IMG/VR virus record: IMGVR_UViG_3300024520_000066
Location: 1-64,000 of that record
Origin: a virus
DNA: 64,000 nucleotides
Direction: 5' to 3' (one strand)
In this document: piece after piece, positions 27,519-37,410 of the stretch
How positions within the stretch are numbered: position 1 is the first letter of the stretch
Layout: every line of letters begins with the position of its first letter
The notes under the pieces: model-generated
The model's input: the letters and a program-made list of their open reading frames with translations, nothing else
What the model was told of the DNA's origin: nothing
Databases searched by the model: none
Position numbers and translations under genes: made by a program

Positions 27519-30500
27519 TTAGTGTTGTGTATAAAATATTGTTATGTCATGTAAAATTAATTTTTTGCCATCAGTGTTGTTAAATTGGAATTCAGCAAAG
27601 CCCCAAGCACTACGAACTCTTTCTCTTGTATTCCTTTGTCTAGGGAAGTTTATCTTCCAGTTTCTAAACTTTTTAAATACATTCTGTCTTAACACAAGTG
27701 GTACTAATCCAGAATCTTGATAATCATTATACACTCTAACACCAGTCAATCCTTCTAATGGTAGTTCAACACCATTCTTTGTCATTTCTAACTTATAAGA
27801 TGCGCCATTAAGAATTATCTCATTTCCTTGTGGAGCAATATGTAGTGTAATAGAACTAGGATATGAAGTTCCATAAAAACTATTTGGATTTCCTTTAAAG
27901 TGTTCCCAAACAGATGTATTTGCTGGATTTGTTGATATAAGTACAGATCCCTTATTTATGTACCAAGCAGGAACATAATCATAATAAGATACAAATGCAC
28001 TTATTTTCTCATTAAACGACAATGTAAACTTATCATTTGACTGAACGAATGAAAAGTAAACGTCTGAGTTTACAGGATTGTATCCTAACGATACACCATT
28101 ATTTAATACAGGATTGTCTTGAACTAGTGATTCATAATCCATTCTGTTTAAAAGTTCATGGTGGAATCCCTGAGCATCTGACAATCTTCCAACCTTAGCC
28201 CCATCAAATACCATTATACCTCTGTTTATAAGATCTATGAAGTAAAATGCATTCTCTGAAGTTACAACACCCCATTTATTCAAACATCCAATTGTTGTGC
28301 TTTTGTATGTATAGTCATGTAATATTCCACCTGTTCCAAGCTCAAGAGAAACTCCATCATTTCCAGGAACTTGTACTCTAGGATTAACAGCAATATGAGC
28401 TACAGCTGTATCTTGCAAGCAAAATATTTCATCTTTAAGATTTACAACAGCGTTAATTGGCCCGTATTTTCCATCAAGATCCATTGTCTCATTCTCTAAG
28501 AAATCAGTCCAAGAGTCTATAAATTCTCCAGGTATTTTTTCTTTTGAAGCCATTAATCTTCCGTCAAATTCCTGAATCTTCTTAACCTTAGACCCTAGCC
28601 CAACAGATTTAAGTAATGTTGGTTGTTGAGAATAAACTCTATTATATTCTTGATATTCTTCATATCTAGGTTGCCATCTATTGTCCCAGTCTCCTAATGA
28701 AAGGTCGTTTCTATTTTTTAAATCTACACTAGTCTCTACTCTTATTGATACTATTTCAGCAAGTAGATTGACATCCACACTTTGTATTTCAGTGTTGTCT
28801 TTTACTAATTTTGTAAATGTAAATGTATTTACAAATGTATCTCCGGGTGAATCCACAAATACAGATGTTGTATCAATATTTGTAAATAAACCTATCTCAA
28901 TGTAACTTGAGTTTGATTTTGACTCATAAGACATACCTCCATAAATACCACCAATGTATGGTGTATTTTTATCTTTAACAAACTCTGCTATCAATACACC
29001 ATCATTTTGACCTGGCGCAGCTAACTGATGAATTTGCTCTATACTTTTTCGAGAAGCTATTGGTGCTGTTTGTAAATCATCTCCTTCAGCAAATGTTATA
29101 CATTTTGCTCCAATTGTATTGCAACCACTTATTCTTTGTTCTGCATCTGTATTTACATCTTTAGACTCTACCCAATTATCCATACGCATTGTCTTAAGAT
29201 TATTTGAGTATCTTAATTTAGCGTCATTATTATATCGTGTAAAATCAGCTCCTTCTTGAGTAAGCTCTGGAGTTCCATATATTTCAAAGATTTTTTGTCC
29301 AGTTGAAGAATGAAAGGTTCCATTAAACTCTCTATAAACTTGATGTCTAGCATGATGATTCTTATTATTAACAGGGCCAAAAAAACCATTATCCGATAAA
29401 TAATTAGCGTTATTTATCATTGGTTGAGGAGTAACTCCTGGCGTCAATCCAGTTATACCATTTAAGAATTTTGCCGCAACACTATTTACTGAATTTACAG
29501 GATTTGTTTCTGTTGACCAACAAGCTACATAACTTTGTCTTATTAATCCAACTATGTTTAATTTATAACTTGCATCAATTGGGTTTTCTCTAAATAACAC
29601 TTCAGGACTATAAAACTGCATAAGTCTATTGTGCTGGAAATTTTGCGCTCTCCAATCTTTAGGATCAGCAGCTTTAAATCCTTCATAATTCTTACCTTCT
29701 CCTAACTCAGGAAAACTTGAATTATTTTCACTATCCCAAGCTAAGCAATGGTAATCTTTACATTTTACAAATGGAACTATAGTTTGAAACATTCTAGTCA
29801 TTGATGGAATTATATCTGGCTTAACTGATTTCTCATGGTTTACAGCATCAACCCTATCAGCTCTTGTTGCATACTTGGTTGTATGAACAAAATTTGCTAC
29901 CATAGGATTTATGAATCCTTGAGCAAATATTGTTTGATCCACTAATGTTCTATCAGCTCTTAATATCTTGTACCCAACAGGTTTGTCATCTTCAGATAAA
30001 AAATTACTTGAAGTATTAAGCCATGCATAAAATTCAGATGTTAATGTAACGCGTAATTGATTATAGTTACCAGACACATTTCCTTCTGGAGCTTTTAAGT
30101 CCATTATCCATTTAGGATCTGATGTTTGTCCTCTTCTGTTGTAAAATTTAATACCTAATCTATATATTTCTCTATCTTTGAAAAATTGTAATTCCTCAGC
30201 AATATCATCAGATAATTGTGATTGAACTATTTCTACATTTACATATTTTCCACTAGCACCATAAGTAGATCCATTTAATTGATACTTATAAGTATCGTAA
30301 TTTTTGTTTATAGAATCATGGTTTGGAGGAACAATAAAATCAGGAGATGTTACTGTTGTTGTAGTTCCGGTTACATTTCCACTAGAATTAACATAAGCTC
30401 CATTTAATATTTGACATAAACCACCAGCATTAAATGAATAAGCCCTCATATCAAGGTCTATCAAGAAATTACTTTCTGTTATATTAACAGGAAATAATCT

Positions 30501-31583
30501 ATTATCTTTTGTTACTATGTGTTGTGGAACTATCGGATTAGAACCAAGAAATATAAATGATTCTAATGAAATTTTCTCTTGACTAGTCCCATCATCTGTA
30601 ATACTCATAGATACATAGTCATCTATCTGTTGATCTGTTACAATTGATATTTCAGGATTTTCATTAAGAGATGTGTATTTTATAGAATACAGCTTAATAT
30701 TAGTAAATTTAGGGTCTATATTTGGTATTGAAATCTGAACTGATTTACCAAGAACTTCATTCACTGCTCCTCCACCGAGTCCATCACCCTTGTCTATTGG
30801 AACCAATTCAGATACAGGAGATACAGTAGTTTGCGCTCCATTAAGTATGTAAAGACCATAAGCGTATTGAACCATGCCAGACGTATGACTTCCACCAGCA
30901 ATCACTCCATCTATAACTGGTTGCGATAATACAAATGTACTTACAGTATCAATTGAACTTGCACTTAAGTCAATAAGATTGTCCCTATCTCCATTTACTG
31001 TACTTTGGCGTATGTTGAAGAATCTTAATTGATGTTTGCCATCAACAAAATATATTTTTTGTATAATTGAGTTTTCGTAATTAAATAAAACCTGAACTAG
31101 GTTATTTTTTGACAAACCTAAATTATTCATGTATAGCAACTCTAAATCAAATGAACCATTATTTAGGTTTTTCAGTTCCCAGAAACAATCAAATCCAGCA
31201 TCATCAGTTGTTATTATTAATGCAGAATCTCTAAGTTCTTTTGTTCCTATGATTATCTGTTGTCCAGATGTATTGAATGAAGCTCCATTCCAATATGTTG
31301 ATTCAAGCTCACAACCAGGAACACTAGATTCTTTTCTATTGTATTTCAAAGATCTTGCTGTTGTTCCAACCGTGTAGTCAATAGTAGTTGTTGTGCTGTT
31401 TATCGAAGGAGTAGGGATAGTGAACACTAGTTCATTGCCTACCTCATTTGTTACAGCAAATGAACTTTTTTGATCTGTTGCTAATATGCGTATATTTTTC
31501 GCGTCAAAATACTTGTCAGACTGTAAATCTGCAGACAAGTCTTTGGACATACCAGAGTAATTAACTTCATGTTTTTTTATCAT
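27519..31583 (-). CDS. Large tail protein, muzzle-like
   Basis: 1354 residues, mostly beta-structured, with an N-terminal segment KHEVNYSGMSKDL that resembles the openings of large tail-tube or tail-stabilising proteins. It has no signal peptide and no coiled coil. In crAss-like genomes the longest beta-rich tail protein lies between ring proteins and cargo proteins and forms the muzzle at the tail end; size and order fit this, so the assignment rests mainly on synteny. Its C-terminal ~150 residues (VRVYNDYQDSG… FRNWKINFPRQ) look like a compact terminal domain. Confidence 0.6.
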   Translation of the reverse strand: MIKKHEVNYSGMSKDLSADLQSDKYFDAKNIRILATDQKSSFAVTNEVGNELVFTIPTPSINSTTTTIDYTVGTTARSLKYNRKESSVPGCELESTYWNGASFNTSGQQIIIGTKELRDSALIITTDDAGFDCFWELKNLNNGSFDLELLYMNNLGLSKNNLVQVLFNYENSIIQKIYFVDGKHQLRFFNIRQSTVNGDRDNLIDLSASSIDTVSTFVLSQPVIDGVIAGGSHTSGMVQYAYGLYILNGAQTTVSPVSELVPIDKGDGLGGGAVNEVLGKSVQISIPNIDPKFTNIKLYSIKYTSLNENPEISIVTDQQIDDYVSMSITDDGTSQEKISLESFIFLGSNPIVPQHIVTKDNRLFPVNITESNFLIDLDMRAYSFNAGGLCQILNGAYVNSSGNVTGTTTTVTSPDFIVPPNHDSINKNYDTYKYQLNGSTYGASGKYVNVEIVQSQLSDDIAEELQFFKDREIYRLGIKFYNRRGQTSDPKWIMDLKAPEGNVSGNYNQLRVTLTSEFYAWLNTSSNFLSEDDKPVGYKILRADRTLVDQTIFAQGFINPMVANFVHTTKYATRADRVDAVNHEKSVKPDIIPSMTRMFQTIVPFVKCKDYHCLAWDSENNSSFPELGEGKNYEGFKAADPKDWRAQNFQHNRLMQFYSPEVLFRENPIDASYKLNIVGLIRQSYVACWSTETNPVNSVNSVAAKFLNGITGLTPGVTPQPMINNANYLSDNGFFGPVNNKNHHARHQVYREFNGTFHSSTGQKIFEIYGTPELTQEGADFTRYNNDAKLRYSNNLKTMRMDNWVESKDVNTDAEQRISGCNTIGAKCITFAEGDDLQTAPIASRKSIEQIHQLAAPGQNDGVLIAEFVKDKNTPYIGGIYGGMSYESKSNSSYIEIGLFTNIDTTSVFVDSPGDTFVNTFTFTKLVKDNTEIQSVDVNLLAEIVSIRVETSVDLKNRNDLSLGDWDNRWQPRYEEYQEYNRVYSQQPTLLKSVGLGSKVKKIQEFDGRLMASKEKIPGEFIDSWTDFLENETMDLDGKYGPINAVVNLKDEIFCLQDTAVAHIAVNPRVQVPGNDGVSLELGTGGILHDYTYKSTTIGCLNKWGVVTSENAFYFIDLINRGIMVFDGAKVGRLSDAQGFHHELLNRMDYESLVQDNPVLNNGVSLGYNPVNSDVYFSFVQSNDKFTLSFNEKISAFVSYYDYVPAWYINKGSVLISTNPANTSVWEHFKGNPNSFYGTSYPSSITLHIAPQGNEIILNGASYKLEMTKNGVELPLEGLTGVRVYNDYQDSGLVPLVLRQNVFKKFRNWKINFPRQRNTRERVRSAWGFAEFQFNNTDGKKLILHDITIFYTQH

Positions 31584-32290
31584 TACTGTATCCTCATTTG
31601 TTCCTGAGCGCCTAAGAATTCAAATCTTCTTTTAAATTCTGTTGTACTAGGAAGTATTTGTGTAATCATGTTTGTTAAAGTCTCCATTTCATCTTGAGAT
31701 GGCATCTTTAATCTTGAGTCTGCTTGACCAACATTGAACATATAATCAACCTCAGCTTTGTTTAATTTTCTATCTGATATCATATCCATGTCATTCATTA
31801 TGTCATACCATTTCCATTTGATGTAAGACTCAATACATCTTAACAGTGTTTCATCATCTAATACAAGAGGATAGCATTCTTCATCTACAGCTATTGCTTT
31901 GTATATTATATCAATAGTGCCTGTCTCAAAATTAACACTTACATACTTACTGTTTAGTGAATAAGTGTAATCCCTTCTGCTAGGGGTAGAACCCCCAGCA
32001 TGAAAGAATTCCTGAGATATATCTTCACTTGAAGATAATGCTATTGGACGACCAGTATCTGTTCTAGATATACCGTCTATTTTTATCATATCAATAGGCT
32101 TAAGTGTACGGAAATTAACAACATTTAACCTCTCTCTTTTTATTACATAGATAGAAGGCGCATCAAGTATTCTTAATACTTGAATTGCATTGTCAACAAT
32201 AAACTCATAGTTTAAATCCTTCATTATAGGATTTCTCATCAACCTATCAGCTACCATTTTAATACTAACTAAATTCCCTGTACTTGCCAT
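31583..32290 (-). CDS. Putative neck/tail ring protein, 235 aa
   Basis: 235 residues; its last base overlaps the start of the 1354-aa tail gene. It begins with a helical connector-like region (VSIKMVADRLMRNPIMKDLNY is the first 20 or so residues) followed by beta strands and a C-terminal helical part. Size and place between other ring-like proteins and the large tail protein fit the tail ring proteins of crAss-like virions. No motif proves it. Confidence 0.6.
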   Translation of the reverse strand: MASTGNLVSIKMVADRLMRNPIMKDLNYEFIVDNAIQVLRILDAPSIYVIKRERLNVVNFRTLKPIDMIKIDGISRTDTGRPIALSSSEDISQEFFHAGGSTPSRRDYTYSLNSKYVSVNFETGTIDIIYKAIAVDEECYPLVLDDETLLRCIESYIKWKWYDIMNDMDMISDRKLNKAEVDYMFNVGQADSRLKMPSQDEMETLTNMITQILPSTTEFKRRFEFLGAQEQMRIQ

Positions 32291-32296
32291 AATTTT

Positions 32297-32815
32297 TTAT
32301 CTTAAAAAGGCATCAATCTTTCCTGCAAATATTGCCTGAGATAATTGACGCTTTAATTGTCTATTGAAACGAATTTTATAAATGCTCTTATTTTTGTAAT
32401 TAGCTTTAGATCTTCTGTAAAAAATCCTGAAGGTGTGTCCCTCAGTATGTTCATTAGTATATCTTATTTTTGTTTTTTTCCGTCTAGCACTTTCACTTTT
32501 AGCCCAAAGTTCCCTTGAGGCTTTCCAATTGATAGGAAGGTTATTTATTATGTTCCCATCATTATCTATCTTGACTTCCTTTTTTACTTTTCTTAATTCA
32601 ATTTTACCGGTTCGGCATGGCATAAAATATTCAGCTCCTTTGGTTGAAATCCTGTCCCTAACAAAGCCATTAAACTCTCTCATTATTTTACCGAACAAAA
32701 CTCTAGATATTTCCGTATGGCCAGTGGTTTTTATGAAATGATTATAATAATCACCACTACCAAAATCTGCTGTTATACGATGAATTCTTTTATCTTCTTC
32801 CATCAGCAGCGTCAT
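32297..32815 (-). CDS. Basic conserved-looking protein, 172 aa
   Basis: 172 residues with a strongly basic second half (SARRKKTKIRYTN, YRRSKANYKNK). It lies between two ring-like proteins in the structural cluster and overlaps the upstream gene by 26 bases. The charge suggests contact with nucleic acid or assembly on an acidic surface. Not recognised. An internal Met at residue 5 is an equally good start. Confidence 0.6.
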   Translation of the reverse strand: MTLLMEEDKRIHRITADFGSGDYYNHFIKTTGHTEISRVLFGKIMREFNGFVRDRISTKGAEYFMPCRTGKIELRKVKKEVKIDNDGNIINNLPINWKASRELWAKSESARRKKTKIRYTNEHTEGHTFRIFYRRSKANYKNKSIYKIRFNRQLKRQLSQAIFAGKIDAFLR

Positions 32816-33461
32816 TATCTTTATCTACGGGAATAGCCATAGCTCTTATCATGTCTTTTACAACTAAATCAACAACTGTATCAGCCATTGCTGATTCAAT
32901 TGGATAATCAACATCCCAAGCTTCTTTAGTTGAATCTACTCCACAAACTAGTTCTCTTGCAACATCTGGAGACTCAAAAACATCAGTTACTTTTATTTGT
33001 TTAAGAAACCTATGCTTATTATCTTTTGATATCAAGAATAATTTTCCATTGAAATCAATGGAACAATACGTTAAGTGTTGTGTGAATTTATTTTCAAACA
33101 AGAAAGGTAATCTTTCTAAAGCAACTGGATTTATAGCCAGTGCAGTGCCATCATATAATCTAACATTTAATGGGCCTTCTTTTCCTTTTATTCTAATTGA
33201 TCTAGGAATAGTAACTGTAGATGCTAATATTTTACCAGCGCAAGAATAGCCGTCAACTTTGTCAATTAACTCCAATGGAACACAAAGCTCTTGCTTTACT
33301 TCTCTTGGTAGGTACCATCCATTTGTTGCGTACTGTTGTTTTAACAACATTGCTCTCTTTGTGTCTATAAGACTTGAAACCAAATCCTCACTGACATTGG
33401 TATCATCAGTAAGGATGTTCAACTTCTCAAAAACTGTATAGATTATTTCTCTCTTGGTCAT
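32790..33461 (-). CDS. Putative neck/tail ring protein, 223 aa
   Basis: I place the start at MTKREIIYTVFEKL, base 33461, 11 bases after the upstream stop. A Met 12 codons earlier would overlap the phosphoesterase gene and adds an unlikely basic leader. The N-terminal helices (EKLNILTDDTNVSEDLVSSL) resemble gp4-type head-tail/ring proteins of short-tailed phages, followed by a beta domain. Context supports a structural ring role. Confidence 0.6.
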   Translation of the reverse strand: MTKREIIYTVFEKLNILTDDTNVSEDLVSSLIDTKRAMLLKQQYATNGWYLPREVKQELCVPLELIDKVDGYSCAGKILASTVTIPRSIRIKGKEGPLNVRLYDGTALAINPVALERLPFLFENKFTQHLTYCSIDFNGKLFLISKDNKHRFLKQIKVTDVFESPDVARELVCGVDSTKEAWDVDYPIESAMADTVVDLVVKDMIRAMAIPVDKDNDAADGRR

Positions 33462-33472
33462 TGTGTTTATTG

Positions 33473-34594
33473 TTAATATCTTTTTCCTCCAAACCAAAAG
33501 TGGCCAAGTGGATCAACTTGTATTTGAGTGACATTACTCCTTCCAGAATCATCAACCATATTTATAGCAAATCCATTTGCCCATTGTGATTTCATTGGTC
33601 TAGTAGCGTAATTAAAAGCTCTAGCATTAAAGTCTGCACAAGCTCCAATATTATATCCAGACATTTGCCCTTCTTGATAATGCTGTATTCTATGTGTATG
33701 AACATAAGCACAACTTCTTCTTAGTTTATCCAAGTGAGCTTTAGCATTGTGAACGTTAAAATATATCCCGTGAAATATATCGAAATCATTACCTATTGTA
33801 ATAAAGTCATCTTTCCAACTTGTCTTAACATTATATCCTCTTTGCCATAATCTTAATCCTTCTTCTGGAGATATAAGTGGAGTTTTTGCATTATCCATTA
33901 CACTCATCCATCTGTTATACCTATCCTCATGGTTTCCATACAAGTATGTCTTCCAACAATCTTTAGGTAATACGTGGTCAAAATCGTAAAGTAAATCACT
34001 ACCAATTTGGTACTCATCATTTAGAGTTAATCCAGGTACTGCAGTAAATCTACCTTTATCGTGACTTGATAAAGGATTCAAATCTAAGAAATCACCTAAT
34101 AAATGAAAACCTTTTATTTTATCCTTATGGTCTTTTATTAATTCAATTATCCCTCTATGTAATTGCTTATGATGAAATGGAACATGGTTACATCCTAGTA
34201 ATATGTGCATTCCAACTTGATCTTTAATTTCAGGAACGTGAAAGCCTTTAACAGCTTGTTTTCTTTGTAGAATTGAATCTACTTTATCTTCTTCTGAAAT
34301 AGGCACTTCTAAGCCTTTTAATCCTAGTTGCTTGGCTATCTCATTAAATTTCTCTAAAAGTTCAGGAGTGACTTTGATTTTAGGCTCAACTATCTTTATT
34401 TCCTTTCCTTTTACTTCTTCGTTTAAAAGATTTTTAAATTCTTTTTTTACTTCCTTTTTTGCAACCTTGATTGCATTTAAATCTAATTTTTGATTATACA
34501 GTCCATAAAGGATTGTTTGAATTTTTAAGTTCCCACATTTTAAATATCCAGGGCGTTTTCTTAAAAATTCTTTTACAATTTCTAAATCTCTCAT
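33473..34594 (-). CDS. Metallophosphoesterase (calcineurin-like), variant metal site
   Basis: 373 residues. The first ~110 residues are charged and helical; the phosphoesterase domain follows. Motifs seen: GCNHVPF (134-140), LLGDFLD (165-171), GNHEDR (220-225), and a C-terminal VHTHR. The first motif normally reads D-x-H; here the Asp position is Cys135, with a clear TGT codon. The other metal ligands are present. Metallophosphoesterases occur in the structural regions of crAss-like phages with unknown substrate. A promoter-like element lies directly upstream, so it may start a new transcript covering the ring and tail genes. Confidence 0.8.
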   Translation of the reverse strand: MRDLEIVKEFLRKRPGYLKCGNLKIQTILYGLYNQKLDLNAIKVAKKEVKKEFKNLLNEEVKGKEIKIVEPKIKVTPELLEKFNEIAKQLGLKGLEVPISEEDKVDSILQRKQAVKGFHVPEIKDQVGMHILLGCNHVPFHHKQLHRGIIELIKDHKDKIKGFHLLGDFLDLNPLSSHDKGRFTAVPGLTLNDEYQIGSDLLYDFDHVLPKDCWKTYLYGNHEDRYNRWMSVMDNAKTPLISPEEGLRLWQRGYNVKTSWKDDFITIGNDFDIFHGIYFNVHNAKAHLDKLRRSCAYVHTHRIQHYQEGQMSGYNIGACADFNARAFNYATRPMKSQWANGFAINMVDDSGRSNVTQIQVDPLGHFWFGGKRY

Positions 34595-34629
34595 TAAGTC
34601 TTTTTAAAGTTAAAAATATATCTCAAAAG

Positions 34630-34661
34630 CAAATATAATGAAAATATAAATACTAGTCAAG
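34630..34661 (-). promoter_or_regulatory. Bacteroidota-type promoter before the metallophosphoesterase
   Basis: Minus-strand CTTG, 20 bases, TATATTTG, in the 93-base gap before the metallophosphoesterase ATG. The -7 box is a full match to TAnnTTTG, the -33 box is one base off TTTG. Confidence 0.6.
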
Positions 34662-34687
34662 TATTTCTATCACTATTTTTTGATACA

Positions 34688-35074
34688 CTAGCAAAAAAGT
34701 TGCGAGTGAAAATGCGTAATCACCTCAGTATCAATCAACGTGCCTCCTTGAGAATCGTATAAATTAATAGTTAGCGTTGATGTTTGAGTGTTTAAAGTTG
34801 CATTTGGAGATATATATCCATGAAATTCAACAATCCATTCTGTTTCTGTAGGATTAATTGATTCTTCATAAACAAAAGGCCCTGTTGGACTTGTCTTAAA
34901 TATTGTCATTTCAGGTTGAGCCGATGCAACAAATTCAATCCATGCAGTTACACTAACCTTAGCTCCAATAAAATATCTTTTAAAACAGTTTGTGTTTGTA
35001 AGTTCTGAAGAACTAACTCTTCCTAATGTATATTCATTAGGTTTTCTCAATATAGTTATACCTATTTGTCCCAT
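34688..35074 (-). CDS. Small fibre-associated protein, 128 aa
   Basis: 128 residues, beta-rich, with no charge clusters, ending HFHSQLFC. It follows two repeat-domain fibre proteins with 1-base spacing and ends just before the phosphoesterase promoter. Probably a structural or fibre-tip component by position; family not recognised. Confidence 0.6.
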   Translation of the reverse strand: MGQIGITILRKPNEYTLGRVSSSELTNTNCFKRYFIGAKVSVTAWIEFVASAQPEMTIFKTSPTGPFVYEESINPTETEWIVEFHGYISPNATLNTQTSTLTINLYDSQGGTLIDTEVITHFHSQLFC

Positions 35075-35075
35075 A

Positions 35076-35801
35076 TTATGTAGAGTGTTGTCCAGAACCT
35101 GAATCTGCTACTGAAAAAGTAAACGACAGGGACTGTAATGTTTCTATTAATAAATTTGGCTCATATACTAAATATCCTGCAGCAATTTCTGATACTGTCA
35201 TCTCTTGATTAACAAGAACATTTACACCATTAAACTTTAATAATCCATTTGCAGGTAAAGTAAGTATTTTTATTTTTGACGCAGGATCTCCTTCAGGGTC
35301 ATTATATGCTGGTGTAGTACCAGTGGTGAAATCTGCAACTGTGAATACTTTAGTGTCTCCATGGTTTAATACAAATGCATTATCACCTACAACGTCTGGA
35401 GGTAAATTTACTGCTACAGCAACAACCATATTAATAAGTCCAGAGCTTAATCCACTTAATGAATTAGATCCTGCATCTGCAACGTCAAATTGAAATGAAA
35501 AACTTCCAGATCCATTTGAAATATATGTAAAGTTGTTTGTTGTAATATTAGCTACAGTAATTATTTGATTAAGTGTAACATCAACTCCATTGACCTGCAA
35601 TGTCCCAGTTGAAGGCAATGATAATATCTTTATAAAAGATAGAGCATCATCTTCAGGGTCTGAATACACTGGTGTTGTTTCAGTCGTAAAATTTGCTACT
35701 GTAAAAGTATAAGTAGCTCCGAAAGCTATATTTATCGTATTAGCTCCAATTTGAGTGGGCCTCCCATTTTGAAGCCCACTATTGGTTATTGTGTATAACA
35801 T
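35076..35801 (-). CDS. Repeat-domain virion fibre protein, 241 aa
   Basis: 241 residues made of two tandem ~110-residue beta-sandwich repeats. Each has FTVA(N/D)FTT, then P-x-Y-x-DPE-x-D, then KIL-x-LP-x-x-G, then NG. The DPExD element resembles calcium-binding loops of cadherin-like or VCBS-type adhesin domains. The same unit occurs in the upstream gene product, so the two genes probably arose by duplication. A fibre or capsid decoration role is inferred. Confidence 0.65.
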   Translation of the reverse strand: MLYTITNSGLQNGRPTQIGANTINIAFGATYTFTVANFTTETTPVYSDPEDDALSFIKILSLPSTGTLQVNGVDVTLNQIITVANITTNNFTYISNGSGSFSFQFDVADAGSNSLSGLSSGLINMVVAVAVNLPPDVVGDNAFVLNHGDTKVFTVADFTTGTTPAYNDPEGDPASKIKILTLPANGLLKFNGVNVLVNQEMTVSEIAAGYLVYEPNLLIETLQSLSFTFSVADSGSGQHST

Positions 35802-35820
35802 ATATGTTCATTATTTTTAT

Positions 35821-35841
35821 TTGTTCAGTGACACTGAACAA
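35821..35841. repeat. 21-base near-perfect palindrome between fibre genes
   Basis: TTGTTCAGTG and its exact reverse complement CACTGAACAA are separated by one base. It fills the 46-base gap between the two fibre genes. There is no U run on the minus strand after it, so it is more like an operator or RNA hairpin than a terminator. Confidence 0.6.
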
Positions 35842-35847
35842 TAGTTA

Positions 35848-36807
35848 TTATTGAACCCAAATCATTGATCCAGTATCTCGAACACTCGCATTAAAGGAGT
35901 CAGTTGTAATTCCATTTGCATCTGCTGCTATATGGTAGAACGCTCCATCTGCTAATTCTGACGCTGTAATTACTTGCCCCTCTATTACTGGAGATCCAAG
36001 ATAATAATACACACCAGTATTTGCTGTTGATACCTCGTCTATTCTTATTGCGTCCAAATCATTTGCTTCTGGATCAAAATAAGGTGCTATTGTTTGAGTT
36101 GTAAAGTCTGCTACTGTAAATATTGTAACAGCTCTGTTACCTGCATATTGCGCTCTATCTCCCACTGTTGCTGGTTCATTTGATTGTACTAAAGCAGTTA
36201 CAGTTATAGTCATTACCGCAGTATTAGATTCTAATGGTAATTGTGTATCTGTATCAAATACAGCCCAAGAGAATGTATCTCCATAACCACCTGTACCACT
36301 TCTAGTGTATGTTAATAATGTAGGGTTAGCATATAAAGTATCCACAACTGCATTTATTCCATTATACTTAAGAGTACCTGTTGCAGGAAGAGTTTTTATT
36401 ACAAAATTCCCTGCAGGAGTAAGTTCAGTATCAGTATATCCATTATAGATATTTACCGTCGTAAATGTATAAACTGAAGTTGTGTCATCTAATGTAACGC
36501 TAGTTCCTGTTATTGTTGGAGGATTGTTTTCTCCTTGACCTATAATTATGATAGGCACTGTTATAGAGCTGTCAACATAAGCCTGTACTGCGTTTATCTC
36601 AAGACATATATGAGGACTTGTTCTTTGTAATTCAGCAACCATAACATCTAATCTTTTAAGGACAGAGTATTGTGTAGAATAACAAGCGTACTTATATATT
36701 AGCTTCAGAAGATTAACCTGGCTTAAATCAACATCACCATACATTTCAAGTTTTTTTGAAATGCTGTTTACTGCCGACACAAATATTCTTGCATTTTTAT
36801 CTTCCAT
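35848..36807 (-). CDS. Repeat-domain virion fibre protein, 319 aa
   Basis: 319 residues. The first ~85 residues form a helical, cysteine-containing attachment-like domain (LKLIYKYACY, LEINAVQAYV). Two beta-sandwich repeats follow (about 105-215 and 215-319) with the FTVADFTT…YFDPE element shared with the next gene. The pattern of an N-terminal anchor followed by adhesin-like repeats suits a head or tail fibre; this is inferred. It overlaps its upstream neighbour by one base. Confidence 0.65.
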   Translation of the reverse strand: MEDKNARIFVSAVNSISKKLEMYGDVDLSQVNLLKLIYKYACYSTQYSVLKRLDVMVAELQRTSPHICLEINAVQAYVDSSITVPIIIIGQGENNPPTITGTSVTLDDTTSVYTFTTVNIYNGYTDTELTPAGNFVIKTLPATGTLKYNGINAVVDTLYANPTLLTYTRSGTGGYGDTFSWAVFDTDTQLPLESNTAVMTITVTALVQSNEPATVGDRAQYAGNRAVTIFTVADFTTQTIAPYFDPEANDLDAIRIDEVSTANTGVYYYLGSPVIEGQVITASELADGAFYHIAADANGITTDSFNASVRDTGSMIWVQ

Positions 36808-37385
36808 TATACAACTGTTAATTGGCAGTCAATAACTCCAACAGAAACTATGTTACCTGCAGTTGAAACTACTGGCTCTATATTTTTACATGAGTCACAA
36901 TCAGATGTCTCAACTGTTATTATTAACTTGCTTAAGTTAGATATAGCATCCTGGTATCTTCCCAGAATAAGTGAATTTTTTGTTGCTTCAAGATACAAGT
37001 CAAATAACAATGCATTTTGAAAATTAGTATTACAATTCAAACATGATAAATCAACATTTGCTATCAGTTTTGCTTGAATTATATAGTATTGTGTTAAATT
37101 TACAGTGGCCACAACAGCAGCTTCAGGCTCACTAGTTGTTATCTGTAAAAAGTATATCCCAGAAAAGGAAGTGACACCAGCATCAGACGCTGTAATTGTG
37201 ATACTTTCTACTTCGCTTGTTCCAGCAAGTAATGCTGATAAATCAACCGAACTAGATGGGTCTTTATAAGTTTCATCAGTCCATAGCAATAATTGTGTAA
37301 CAGTCTGTCCGATAGTTACGTTAACGTCTAAATCTATCGTCAATAGATTATTTGCTACTAAAAATTTTGTTACATTTATAGCCAT
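36807..37385 (-). CDS. Structural protein, 192 aa, unknown
   Basis: 192 residues. The N-terminal half is beta-rich (one predicted sandwich); residues about 120-180 form a helical region with cysteines in CLNC and CDSCKN patterns. The first domain may pair with the fibre proteins that follow. It lies after the terminator at 37411-37450 and has a T-rich leader. Not recognised. Confidence 0.6.
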   Translation of the reverse strand: MAINVTKFLVANNLLTIDLDVNVTIGQTVTQLLLWTDETYKDPSSSVDLSALLAGTSEVESITITASDAGVTSFSGIYFLQITTSEPEAAVVATVNLTQYYIIQAKLIANVDLSCLNCNTNFQNALLFDLYLEATKNSLILGRYQDAISNLSKLIITVETSDCDSCKNIEPVVSTAGNIVSVGVIDCQLTVV

Positions 37386-37410
37386 TGCTTTTTTTGTAAT
37401 TTTTAAGTTA

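Noticed and set aside
32433-32741. 102-codon plus-strand frame opposite the 172-aa basic protein
   Set aside because: Lies wholly within a gene in the structural operon; hydrophobic because it mirrors lysine codons.
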